A stretch of 64,000 nucleotides of DNA, taken from Acidobacteriota bacterium (GTDB taxonomy: Bacteria > Acidobacteriota > Polarisedimenticolia > Polarisedimenticolales > Polarisedimenticolaceae). The position numbers were made by a program, and so were the translations under genes. The stretch is from positions 54,474 through 118,473 of the forward strand of contig JAOTYK010000014.1 in the NCBI GenBank assembly GCA_029861955.1, in the 5' to 3' direction. The notes beneath the pieces are model-generated. The model had not been told where the DNA came from. It worked only from the letters and a program-made list of their open reading frames with translations, and made no database searches. The stretch's first letter is position 1. Each line of letters begins with the position of its first letter. Below, one piece after another: positions 54,412 to 63,103 of this stretch.

Positions 54412-55128
54412 CTAGTAGGGCAGCGGCCGACCATCCCAGCTACGAAAACTGCCGCTGTCTTCCGTCGTAGACCGGTCGATAACCTGCAGGATACCGGCGG
54501 CGGACGCTCCAACCGTTAACGGTGCCGCGTCACTCCCCATTCGAGTTTGAACCCAGCCCGGGTGAATAGTCAGAACGACGAACCCCTCTGCCCGCAGTTC
54601 GTGGGACAGATTGAGCGAGACCATATTCAGGCCGGTCTTCGAGACACGGTACGCGTACGATCCTCCGCTGCTGTTATCGCCTATCGATCCCATCAATGAG
54701 GTTATGTGAAATATCTTTCGCTCGGATCCCAGCCGCATGAGTGGCAAGAACGCACGTGTGACACGAAGGGGGCCCAGGGTATTGACCTCGAATCCCTGAC
54801 GCATGGCGTCCAGGTCGAGCCGTTCGAGACCTCCGCTATCTTCAGGGTAGACTCCCGCGTTGTTGATCAGGAGATCGACATGATCGACCCGCCCGGCAAC
54901 GGTGCGAGCGCCCTCCGCCACCGCTTCGTCGTCGGCGACATCCATGACCAGCGGTTGAAGACGGTCGCCATGCTTTGCGGCCAACGACGAGAGCTCGGTC
55001 GAAGGGGCCCCGCGGGTTCCGGCGAACACCGTCGCCCCGCCCTCGAGCAGCTGGCCAGTCAGTTCCAGGCCGATGCCACGCCCGGCACCGGTTACCACCG
55101 CTATCCGTCCCATCGTCGATTCACTCAT
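54412..55128 (-). CDS. short-chain dehydrogenase/reductase
   Basis: 238 residues. Classical SDR features are visible: coenzyme loop TGAGRGIGLELTG (~13-25), the stabilising NNAGVYP motif, the catalytic Ser in ITSLMGS and Tyr-x3-Lys in YAYRVSK. The Arg after the first Gly motif hints at NADP(H) but is not decisive. Substrate unknown. Its ATG overlaps the last 8 bases of the large secreted protein gene upstream on the same strand. It faces the Rieske operon tail to tail with a gap of 7 bases. Confidence 0.9.
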   Translation of the reverse strand: MSESTMGRIAVVTGAGRGIGLELTGQLLEGGATVFAGTRGAPSTELSSLAAKHGDRLQPLVMDVADDEAVAEGARTVAGRVDHVDLLINNAGVYPEDSGGLERLDLDAMRQGFEVNTLGPLRVTRAFLPLMRLGSERKIFHITSLMGSIGDNSSGGSYAYRVSKTGLNMVSLNLSHELRAEGFVVLTIHPGWVQTRMGSDAAPLTVGASAAGILQVIDRSTTEDSGSFRSWDGRPLPY

Positions 55129-57664
55129 CCGGTCTTACCTTCGTGGTTACGCCTCGTGCAACCTCTACATCCTGCCACACGGCGATCGGTTCCTCACATT
55201 CATCGTCGGCGCAGGCCTCAACTCGATAACGGCCGACGGGGACCGACTCGATGACCAGCATCCCATCCTCACGCGGCACCACGGGGCCGGGAACGACCTC
55301 CTCGGCGTCGGGATCCACGATTCGCGCACCGTGAAACGCTCCGAACACGCGGATGGCACCGCCGACTGCGGGAATCCATAAGGGTGCCGGCACAAGTTGG
55401 CCGCGCTCGAGTTCCGCCTCGAAGTCGATATCAATGGTCGACATGGGCAGCCAGTGTGGGTGATGGAACGATCCTGCGAGGCGAAGTCGCCCCTCCTCGA
55501 ATTCCCGTAGCAGGATCTGCGTCGTTTCCGCCTGAAGTCGTGGCCGATAGGGGGTGCCGTCAGGTTCGCCGTTGGCATGCAGCGGTCTCGCCTCGCCACC
55601 GAACTCGGTCAACGCAAGATCGGGCAGGCTCCCGCGGTCGCCGGTCTCGGCGATCAGTTCGATGGCGGGGGAACAATCGATATCGATTCGTCCGACATCG
55701 TCGATGCGCCCGACGTTGGTGTTAAAGTTCGCAGCGTCATCTCGACGTTCCGATCCGTACGCCCACGTCCAAAGACCGAAGCCCGTGGGACGTACCGCCA
55801 GTTGCACCGAGTCCGACTCCAGCGGACCGACCAGTAACTGGTCCTGCAACTCACCGCCAAGTGTGACGCGCTCCAGCTTGAGCCAGGCGCCGTCCAGAAG
55901 GTCCGGATCGACGTCCCGCGGGCGATGGGGTTCACCGACGGGGAAGATCCGCACGGCGGTCGAGTCCGTGACCGGGCCACGATCCAGGCAGTTCAGGGCG
56001 ATGCGAAGGGTCGCGGCCGGTAACACCTTGAGATCCAGCGCGATGCTCTGCTTCAGTTCGAATTCGAGCTCGTCCGTCGGATCCGCGATCGTCTGGTAAA
56101 GCTCGCCGTTATTCGGCGCGTCCCGCCCGGAGAGGAGTTGCTCGTCGATTCCGATAATCTCGACGAAGTGGGTGACGGCCATCTCACCCCGCAACTTGGC
56201 CGTCGCGCGATAGTGGCCCGGATACAACCCCCGCATTCGAAGAAAGCCGGAAGCATCGGTTTCCGCCCTGGGCGTTCGTTTGGAGGCGACAAAGTCGGGG
56301 TCGTCGGTGATGAATCGGGGGCCGTCATCGAGACGCTCGACGAGGATCCGCGTGCCCGCGATCGGCTGTCCGTCACCGTCCACCGACAGCGCTTCGACCG
56401 TGCCACCGGGTTCGAGATTGATCGAGTGCCGATTGTCCTCGTCCTCGCCCTCCGGATCGTACCCCGCCACCAGGACGTGCGACTCGAGAAAGTCCCGATG
56501 CAACGCCACCGCCAGGTAGTTTCCGGCGGGGAGTCCATAGAAACTGACCGAGTGATACTTCTGCTCGAGCCGACCGACCCGTTCGACGGGGTTCCCGCTC
56601 TCGTCGGCACGCCAGACCTCGATCCAGAGTTGTGTCAGTCTCTCGAATCGCCTCGTGGGATGCTGCGCCTGTGCGGAGATGACCAGAGGGGACTGTCCCT
56701 TTCGATCCTCCATCTCGACGGTGAAATGGGCCTCGCCGACGTCTCCCGATTGCAGCGTCAGGACGACGCTCTCGGGCTCCGCCTGGATCAGGTTCGGACT
56801 GAAGACCGAAACCTCCCAGCGCCCATCGGGGATGTCAATATTGAACGTCCGTCCGTCGCGGTTGTAACGTGCACGCACACGACGCACATCAGAGCCGCCA
56901 CGATCCTCTGACGCCAGGAGCCACGGTCCGGGCTCCAGAAGCTCTGCCACGACGGTCGGAAGTCCGTCGCCACGCACGACATCTACCGCCCCTTCGATCC
57001 GCGCCACCGCCATGAAGTGCCAGGTGACAAAACGGGTGGGTGAGTGGGACTCCAGCAGGATCTCCGCCGCCCCTCCCGGAACGGAACGCCCGTCGATCTC
57101 GATGTCGACAAGCAGGAATCCCGCGGGCGGCTGCTCGATTTTTATCGACCACCTCCCTGGCACCAGTGCCGTCTCCTTGAAGCCACCTTCGTCGAGCGCG
57201 ACTCGATAGACCTTGCCGGTCTCGAGATGCGTCAACAGCACCTTGAAGTATTTGAGGTCGCCACGGTTCTTCTTGAGTTCCAACACAACCCGCGAGCCTC
57301 GCCAGAGTTCCAGCGTCGCCTCGACGGAATCGGCCTCTTCCAGAATCGTGATGCTCGGGGCTTCGACCAGAGGGTTGTTACTCGGATCGACCAGATCGCT
57401 GGCCGCGTGAATCCTGGCAGTCACCCGATAACTTCCGGGCACAAGGGTCTGGAAGACTGCGACACCGTTGGCATCGGATTCGGCAAAGTAGTGTCGCGGG
57501 TAGCCGGAGGTGTGTTGCAAGCCAACGCGCACCTCCGGGATTCCCGTACCACCACGATCCACGACGTGAATCGTCGCGGTGGCTGCGTGCGTCAATCCAC
57601 CGACCCATCCCCCGGCAAGGAGAACGAACAACAACGCGCAGAGTCGATGGGTCGCTCGGTGCAA
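55121..57664 (-). CDS. large exported protein with carboxypeptidase-regulatory-like repeats
   Basis: 847 residues. A signal peptide (LCALLFVLLAGGWVGGLTHA) is followed by several domains of the carboxypeptidase regulatory/Cna-B-type beta-sandwich, with recurring G-T-G-I-P-E-V-R-V, Y-P-R-H-Y/Y-P-G-H-Y-R-A-T and V-P-V-G-R-Y-R-V-E blocks near residues 25-90, 380-520 and 790-845. No enzyme motif. Probably periplasmic or surface-bound, carrying binding modules. The downstream SDR overlaps its end, although a functional link is not obvious. The divergent hrpB promoter region is 91 bases. Confidence 0.8.
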   Translation of the reverse strand: MHRATHRLCALLFVLLAGGWVGGLTHAATATIHVVDRGGTGIPEVRVGLQHTSGYPRHYFAESDANGVAVFQTLVPGSYRVTARIHAASDLVDPSNNPLVEAPSITILEEADSVEATLELWRGSRVVLELKKNRGDLKYFKVLLTHLETGKVYRVALDEGGFKETALVPGRWSIKIEQPPAGFLLVDIEIDGRSVPGGAAEILLESHSPTRFVTWHFMAVARIEGAVDVVRGDGLPTVVAELLEPGPWLLASEDRGGSDVRRVRARYNRDGRTFNIDIPDGRWEVSVFSPNLIQAEPESVVLTLQSGDVGEAHFTVEMEDRKGQSPLVISAQAQHPTRRFERLTQLWIEVWRADESGNPVERVGRLEQKYHSVSFYGLPAGNYLAVALHRDFLESHVLVAGYDPEGEDEDNRHSINLEPGGTVEALSVDGDGQPIAGTRILVERLDDGPRFITDDPDFVASKRTPRAETDASGFLRMRGLYPGHYRATAKLRGEMAVTHFVEIIGIDEQLLSGRDAPNNGELYQTIADPTDELEFELKQSIALDLKVLPAATLRIALNCLDRGPVTDSTAVRIFPVGEPHRPRDVDPDLLDGAWLKLERVTLGGELQDQLLVGPLESDSVQLAVRPTGFGLWTWAYGSERRDDAANFNTNVGRIDDVGRIDIDCSPAIELIAETGDRGSLPDLALTEFGGEARPLHANGEPDGTPYRPRLQAETTQILLREFEEGRLRLAGSFHHPHWLPMSTIDIDFEAELERGQLVPAPLWIPAVGGAIRVFGAFHGARIVDPDAEEVVPGPVVPREDGMLVIESVPVGRYRVEACADDECEEPIAVWQDVEVARGVTTKVRPDE

Positions 57665-57732
57665 GGGGTGCTCCGGTTCTGGCAGGCGTCGTCCGTTGAT
57701 ACGGTTCTGCCGGCAGATCGTCTACCGCCGGA

Positions 57733-57747
57733 CAGTCTATTAGACTG
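57733..57747 (+). promoter_or_regulatory. 6-bp inverted repeat next to the hrpB ribosome site
   Basis: CAGTCT-ATT-AGACTG is immediately followed by GAGG of the hrpB ribosome-binding site. As RNA it forms a short hairpin that would bring the site close to a stem; as DNA it could be an operator. Short, so chance is possible. Confidence 0.3.
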
Positions 57748-57755
57748 GAGGCGTT

Positions 57756-60065
57756 ATGAAGCGACTTCCCATCGATGACGCCATTCCCGAGATTATCGCG
57801 ACGATCGGGGAGGCGCGGGCGGCGGTGATCACGGCGCCGCCGGGTAGCGGGAAGACGACCCGCGTGCCTCCCGCGTTGGTGGCGGATGGCCCGGTCATCG
57901 TCCTCCAGCCGCGACGGATCGCCGCGCGGGCTCTGGCTCGTCGCATCGCGTCGGAGCGTGGCTGGCGTGAGGGCGAGGAGGTCGGCTGGCATATCCGTGG
58001 AGACCGGAGATTCAACCCCAACACGAAACTCATCGTGGCAACCGAGGGCATCCTCACCGCCCGACTTCTCCGCGATCCGCTTCTTGAGCAATTCCGGACC
58101 GTCATCCTGGATGAGTTTCATGAGCGAACGATCCACGCGGATATGGCACTCTCCCTGGCCCGTCAGGCGTGGGAAGCGCGCGACGACCTACGTCTTGTCG
58201 TCATGTCGGCGACTCTGGACTCTCGACCGGTGTCGGAGTTTCTCGACGATTGTCCGGTAATCGATGTTCCCGGACGAGCGTATCCCGTCGAGATCAGCTA
58301 TCGACCGCAGCAAGATCCCATCGATGCGGCGAGGGAAGCCTGTGAATCCACCACGGGGCACGTGCTCGTATTCCTGCCGGGAGCTCGCGAGATAGAGCGT
58401 GCGGCGAGGAGCCTGAGCGGAGGGCGCGATCTCTTTCGACTCTACGGAGCCATGTCGCCTGCGGACCAGGACGCGGCACTGGCGGATCACGGTCGACCCA
58501 AACTGGTATTGGCGACCAACATCGCCGAGACCTCGTTGACGATCGACGGTGTAACCCACGTGGTCGATGGCGGTACACACAAGCTGTTGCGACACGACCG
58601 GGGGAGCGGACTCGACCGACTGGAGCTGGAACGTATTCCACAAGATGCCGCCGACCAGCGCGCGGGACGCGCGGGTCGCACGGCGCCCGGTGAAGCGTGG
58701 CGACTCTGGGACTCACGAGATGAACTGCGTCCCCACCGGGAGCCGGAGTTATGCCGGGTGGATCTGGCGGTCGCCGTCCTGGACATCTGCGTCTGGGGCG
58801 AGGATCCCCATCGGTTTTCCTGGTTCGAGCCGCCGGAGACTTCCGCCATCACGAACGCGTTGACACTCCTGCAACGGTTGGGGGCCGTCGAGGGGGTTCA
58901 GGTGACGGATCTCGGACGTCAGATGAGACGCCTGGCCCTCCACCCACGACTGGCTCGCATGGTCTGCGCCAATCCAGGCTCTCGGGAGATTCGGGTCGCT
59001 GCGGTCGCCCTGGCCGAGGGATGGCGACCGAACTTACCTGCGGCCCACGGGGATTCCGACCTCCACGGGTTCGTCGATCATTTTCGAGACGCACCCAGGT
59101 CCCTCCGTCACATGGAATCCGATCTGAAGCGTCGTTCCGCGTCGCTCCGCGAACCCGAAGAGACGTCCGATTTCCTTCATGCGGTGTTCCTGGGATACGC
59201 CGATCGCGTGGCTCGGCGGCGAAAACCTCTCGAGGATCGTTTCCTGTTGATGTCCGGTGACGGCGCCACACTCGATCGAAGAAGTCACGTGCTGGACGCC
59301 GATTGGGTGGTGGCCGTCGACTCGATGATGTCGCGGACGGGTCGTCATGCGGACGGCGAGACCGTCCGGATCCACCGCGCCAGTGCGATCGATCCGGCGT
59401 GGCTGGCAGCGGACCGGAGGGTCGTCGAATCCTATTACGACGCCGAAAGCCAATCGGTCAGAGGTCTCGAGCGCGGCTACTACGGCAATCTGGTTCTGGA
59501 GGAACGCATCGTCGACGTGGATGACGCGTCAGCCGCAGACTTGTTGGTGAACGCCTGGTCGCAAGAAGTACCCGGTGACGACGACGAACAGCTACAGAGG
59601 CGTCTGGACTTTGCCGGGCTCACCTTCGATTTCACGACGGCATTTCGTCATCATGTCTGGGGGCAGCGATCCCTGCCCGAAACGACGCGACACGATCTAC
59701 TGCCCTACGAACTACGACGGGACCTCGATCGACGCGCACCGTCGCGCTGGAAACTCCCCAGCGGTAATCACGCGTCTATCGTTTACCGCCAAGACCGATC
59801 CATCACTAGCGGCGTCAAGCTCCAGGAGCTGTTCGGCCTGTTCGAGACACCGAAGATTGGGCCGCGGGAGACACCGCTTACGCTGGAGCTGCGTGCTCCG
59901 AACGGTCGGGTGGTCCAGACGACCGACGACCTTGCCAGTTTCTGGAAGCGTGGCTACGCGGAGGTTCGCAAGGAGTTGCGTGGTCGCTACCCCAAGCATC
60001 CGTGGCCCGAGGATCCAGCCACCGCCGAACCGACGGCGAAGACTCGGCGTCGAGGTCGCAACTGA
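57756..60065 (+). CDS. hrpB: ATP-dependent helicase HrpB
   Basis: 769 residues, DEAH-box family. Motif I is PPGSGKTT (~28-35), motif Ia LQPRRIAARALA, motif II DEFHER, motif III SATLD and motif VI QRAGRAGR. The C-terminal half has the HrpB-specific domain ending in a basic tail. HrpB homologues are present in many bacteria, with unclear role in RNA or DNA metabolism. The length is slightly below the ~800-850 of enterobacterial HrpB but all motifs are intact. A GGAGG lies 5 bases before the ATG. Confidence 0.94.
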   Translation: MKRLPIDDAIPEIIATIGEARAAVITAPPGSGKTTRVPPALVADGPVIVLQPRRIAARALARRIASERGWREGEEVGWHIRGDRRFNPNTKLIVATEGILTARLLRDPLLEQFRTVILDEFHERTIHADMALSLARQAWEARDDLRLVVMSATLDSRPVSEFLDDCPVIDVPGRAYPVEISYRPQQDPIDAAREACESTTGHVLVFLPGAREIERAARSLSGGRDLFRLYGAMSPADQDAALADHGRPKLVLATNIAETSLTIDGVTHVVDGGTHKLLRHDRGSGLDRLELERIPQDAADQRAGRAGRTAPGEAWRLWDSRDELRPHREPELCRVDLAVAVLDICVWGEDPHRFSWFEPPETSAITNALTLLQRLGAVEGVQVTDLGRQMRRLALHPRLARMVCANPGSREIRVAAVALAEGWRPNLPAAHGDSDLHGFVDHFRDAPRSLRHMESDLKRRSASLREPEETSDFLHAVFLGYADRVARRRKPLEDRFLLMSGDGATLDRRSHVLDADWVVAVDSMMSRTGRHADGETVRIHRASAIDPAWLAADRRVVESYYDAESQSVRGLERGYYGNLVLEERIVDVDDASAADLLVNAWSQEVPGDDDEQLQRRLDFAGLTFDFTTAFRHHVWGQRSLPETTRHDLLPYELRRDLDRRAPSRWKLPSGNHASIVYRQDRSITSGVKLQELFGLFETPKIGPRETPLTLELRAPNGRVVQTTDDLASFWKRGYAEVRKELRGRYPKHPWPEDPATAEPTAKTRRRGRN

Positions 60066-60069
60066 GGAA

Positions 60070-60339
60070 TCAGCGTGAGTCGGGTCGCGGAATCAGCAAG
60101 CGTCTGGCGCCGATGAACGCCCACAGGCCAACGGCCACCGCCAGCCACACGGCGGCCACAAGGAGATAGCGTTCCGCGTCCTCGAAGTAGGTCTCGCCAC
60201 GACTGAGACCGTTGTCTACTGCCAGACGTCGTAGCCCGCTTCGGAACAGTTCGGCGGCGATGAAGGCCGGTGCGACCCAGCCGGCGCTGAACAACGCGAG
60301 AACCGTCGTGGCGATCAAACGGCCCATGGACGAGGTCAT
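60070..60339 (-). CDS. small membrane protein, unknown
   Basis: 89 residues with two hydrophobic segments (~8-30 and ~60-77) and a central polar loop. The ATG overlaps the stop of the upstream Coa1-like gene by four bases. Its end lies 5 bases from the convergent hrpB stop. No recognised domain. Confidence 0.6.
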   Translation of the reverse strand: MTSSMGRLIATTVLALFSAGWVAPAFIAAELFRSGLRRLAVDNGLSRGETYFEDAERYLLVAAVWLAVAVGLWAFIGARRLLIPRPDSR

Positions 60340-60761
60340 GGCGGCGGTCCCAGGATTTCGATCTCGACACCGTCCGAGAATCGGATGACGACGCTATCGA
60401 GGACCCAGGTGTCGTCAACCTTGTGGCCGGAAGCCAGCATTCGCCCCGATCCTTCCGGACCGGACACGTTAGCTTCGATGTTTCCGAGTTCGACGCCGTC
60501 TGTAGTCGACATATGGACGTTCGTCGGTGCCCCCACGTCGATCGGTTGACCCAGCCGTCGAATGACCTGCGGATCTTCCGCGACGAGGGCGACCGCCTGA
60601 ACGTAGGCCTCATTGCCTTTCACCTGCTGGAGGATACTGAAGATTCCGCCGCCCAGGATCGCCACAAGCAACAACGGAACACCCACACACCCCAGACAAC
60701 CGCAGGTCGTGGCCCACTTCCAGTTCTGTTCCCACCAACCCTTGTCTTCATGTCGACTCAA
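60336..60761 (-). CDS. Coa1/Tim21-like domain membrane protein
   Basis: 141 residues. A short Cys-containing membrane segment (TTCGCLGCVGVPLLLVAILGG) is followed by a domain with VAEDPQVIRRLGQPI...NIEANVSGPEGSGRML...TWVLDSVVIRF. That is the pattern of the bacterial cytochrome oxidase assembly (Coa1) domain: the l-G-x-P-i, G-x-x-G-x-G and W-x-l landmarks. Bacterial members are of unknown role. Operon with the small membrane gene. Confidence 0.72.
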   Translation of the reverse strand: MSRHEDKGWWEQNWKWATTCGCLGCVGVPLLLVAILGGGIFSILQQVKGNEAYVQAVALVAEDPQVIRRLGQPIDVGAPTNVHMSTTDGVELGNIEANVSGPEGSGRMLASGHKVDDTWVLDSVVIRFSDGVEIEILGPPP

Positions 60762-60814
60762 CGAAAAACTCCTACGACATCCTCGGCGATTCTACATGGT
60801 ATCTTTCGGCTGCG

Positions 60815-61885
60815 ATGAAAACTGACCAGCGTCCCACTGCGATTGTCCTCACCAACGGTCTACTGACACGCGCGGATGCTAAGACGACCCACGGCCTGGT
60901 TCGCGGCCCCAGCCGCTATCGCATCGTCAGTGTGATCGACCGCACCCTCGCGGGTCGGGAGGCGGGTGAAGTCCTGGACGGTACTCCTCGCGGCATTCCC
61001 ATCCACGGTGCTGTCAAGGAGGCACTGGCCCTCAAGCCCGAGTACGCAATCATCGGCGTGGCGACCAAGGGTGGGATCCTTCCGGAGAGTCTCGTCGACG
61101 ACCTGCTGGCCGCCGCCGACGCCGGCCTGACGTTGATTAACGGGCTCCACCAATCCCTGGCAGGCAACCCCAGGGTGGCGGACCGCGTCTCGGCAGCGGG
61201 TGGGACGATCATCGACCTCCGTCAGCCTCCACCGCTCGACCAACTGCGATTCTGGAGTGGCGACGTGCTGAAGCTCGACACGCCGCGTGTTCCGGTTCTG
61301 GGCACGGACTGCGCGCTGGGAAAGCGAACCACATGTGGTCTGGTGCTGGCGTCGCTCACGCGTCAGGGAGTCGCGGCATCGATGGTCTACACGGGACAGA
61401 CCGGTTGGCTACAGGGCTGTCGTCACGGGTTCATCTTCGACGCGACACCCAACGACTTTGTTCCGGGGCAGTTGGAGGGTGCCGTCCTTGATTGCGCCCG
61501 GGAGGAGAACCCACAACTGATCCTCGTCGAGGGGCAGGCCTCCCTACGGAATCCCAGCGGTCCGTGTGGGTCGGAGATGATCATCTCGCTGGGTGCCGCC
61601 GGTGTCATCCTGATGCACGCCCCCGGTCGGGCCCACTTCAAGGGTTTCGCCGATCGCCACCTAGCGATCCCCCCGCTGAAGGAGGAAGTCCAGTTGATCC
61701 GTGCGCTGGGAAGTGATGTGTGGGCCATCGGTCTTCACGAAGAGGGACTCGATGAGGCGGCCGCCGTCCGTTGGTGTCGTGCGACCACGGAGGCATTGGC
61801 GATTCCTTGCTCCCGCCCGCTGCGCGACGGTGGCGAGGAACTGGCGCGCATCGTGCAAAGCAACACAGGTGTACATCCAAGATGA
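60815..61885 (+). CDS. DUF1611 protein, DgcN-like (D-glutamate N-acetyltransferase candidate)
   Basis: 356 residues. An N-terminal Rossmann-like DUF1611_N domain is followed by the DUF1611 P-loop-type region GTDCALGKRTTCGLVLASL (~164-182), TGQTGWLQGCRHG and VEGQASLRNPSGPCG. The stop overlaps the next start as ATGA. DUF1611 and an adjoining enolase-superfamily epimerase form the DgcN-DgcA pair reported in marine bacteria to acetylate and racemise D-glutamate. Assignment is by this pairing; the family was long annotated only as a DUF. No acetyltransferase motif is directly readable. Confidence 0.65.
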   Translation: MKTDQRPTAIVLTNGLLTRADAKTTHGLVRGPSRYRIVSVIDRTLAGREAGEVLDGTPRGIPIHGAVKEALALKPEYAIIGVATKGGILPESLVDDLLAAADAGLTLINGLHQSLAGNPRVADRVSAAGGTIIDLRQPPPLDQLRFWSGDVLKLDTPRVPVLGTDCALGKRTTCGLVLASLTRQGVAASMVYTGQTGWLQGCRHGFIFDATPNDFVPGQLEGAVLDCAREENPQLILVEGQASLRNPSGPCGSEMIISLGAAGVILMHAPGRAHFKGFADRHLAIPPLKEEVQLIRALGSDVWAIGLHEEGLDEAAAVRWCRATTEALAIPCSRPLRDGGEELARIVQSNTGVHPR

Positions 61886-62964
61886 AGATCACGAGTATCG
61901 AGAGCTGGTCGCAACCCGTCCGTCTCAAGCGGCCCTACTCCATCGCCGGTCATCGCAAGACCGACGTTACCCTGCACTTCGCCAGGATTCTCGGCAACGG
62001 CGTTCACATCGGCCTGGGGTCGGCATCGCCGTCGCAGCGCGTGACCGGGGAGAGTGCGGATGCCTGTCAGGCGGCACTCGACGGGGCCTCCCGGCTGTGG
62101 ACCGGAAAGTCTCTCGCGAGTGTCGACGACCTCGCAGCGCTTGCCGGTCCGTTGACACGCGAGATGCAGAGCACACCCGCCGCCCAGGCTGCGCTCGATA
62201 TGGCGCTCTGGGATCTGCTCGGGCATCATCTCGGCCGTCCGGTGGTGCGACTCCTCGACGGATCCGGGGAACACGCGCCACGACCCACGTCGATCACGAT
62301 CGGTATCCAATCCGTCGAGCGAACGCTCGAGAGTGCGCGGGAGTACCTGGAGCGTGGATTTCGTTGCATCAAGATCAAGTTGGGCGACGATGTCGATGAA
62401 GACATCGAACGGCTCCATCGGCTACGCGAGACGGTCGGTGCGGGAGTTGCGATCCGCGCCGATGCCAACGAGGGTTACGACGAGCGCGCACTGCGGCGGG
62501 TGTTACCGGTTCTCGATACCCTGGACATAGAGTTCCTGGAACAACCGATGTCGAGAGACGATGAGGCGATCCTTGAGAGTCTTTCTGATGAGGAGCGTCG
62601 TCGTGTGGCTCTGGACGAGAGTGTTCAGCGCCCGATCGACGCGGTACGTTGGGAACAATCCGAGAGCAACTGTGGAACCTGGGTCGTCAAGCTGATGAAG
62701 TGTGGCGGCATCACCCCCGCGATGGAGATCGCGGAGGCGGCCGATCGATGCGGGACGACGTTGATGTGGGGCTGCATGGACGAGAGCGTGATCAGCATCG
62801 CCGCGTCGCTTCACGCGGCATCGGCCAGTCGTGCGACGCGGTACCTCGATCTCGACGGCAGCTTCGACCTGGCCGAGGACCCCGCAAGCGGAGGTTTTAC
62901 GTTACGGGACGGGATGTTGTCGCTGACCGATCGTCCCGGTCTGGGTGTCGCCACCTCAACGTGA
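61882..62964 (+). CDS. enolase-superfamily epimerase, DgcA-like or L-Ala-D/L-Glu epimerase
   Basis: 360 residues from ATG 61882. It has the muconate-lactonizing fold with a capping domain and a barrel. The acid-base Lys pair is expected in FRCIKIKLGDD; the metal ligands are Asp in IRADANEGY, Glu in IEFLEQPM and Asp in RVALDESV; a late Lys follows in VKLMKCGG. That complete set fits dipeptide epimerases and DgcA (N-acetyl-D-glutamate racemase). The DUF1611 neighbour favours DgcA, but peptidoglycan-recycling Ala-Glu epimerase cannot be excluded. Confidence 0.82.
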   Translation: MKITSIESWSQPVRLKRPYSIAGHRKTDVTLHFARILGNGVHIGLGSASPSQRVTGESADACQAALDGASRLWTGKSLASVDDLAALAGPLTREMQSTPAAQAALDMALWDLLGHHLGRPVVRLLDGSGEHAPRPTSITIGIQSVERTLESAREYLERGFRCIKIKLGDDVDEDIERLHRLRETVGAGVAIRADANEGYDERALRRVLPVLDTLDIEFLEQPMSRDDEAILESLSDEERRRVALDESVQRPIDAVRWEQSESNCGTWVVKLMKCGGITPAMEIAEAADRCGTTLMWGCMDESVISIAASLHAASASRATRYLDLDGSFDLAEDPASGGFTLRDGMLSLTDRPGLGVATST

Positions 62965-63103
62965 CCCGAAGAATGTTGTAGTCACAAGACTACGCGACGC
63001 GTGTCGCAGTCATGTCCCGGGATCTGGATGTCGATGGGCTCGAGTGTCGACTCTCGCGGACACCGTCGTGCAAGATCTGCACCGAGTCCGTAGCCGGAAG
63101 AGG
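62965..63103. other. short intergenic stretch before the transposase
   Basis: A GTAGTC-ACAA-GACTAC hairpin (~62979-62995) without a T tract, and no coding signal. This would contain the end of the insertion element, but I cannot place an inverted repeat because the other end is outside the window. Confidence 0.3.

Noticed and set aside
62979..62995. Hairpin after the DgcA-like gene as a terminator
   Set aside because: Stem of six pairs without a following T tract.
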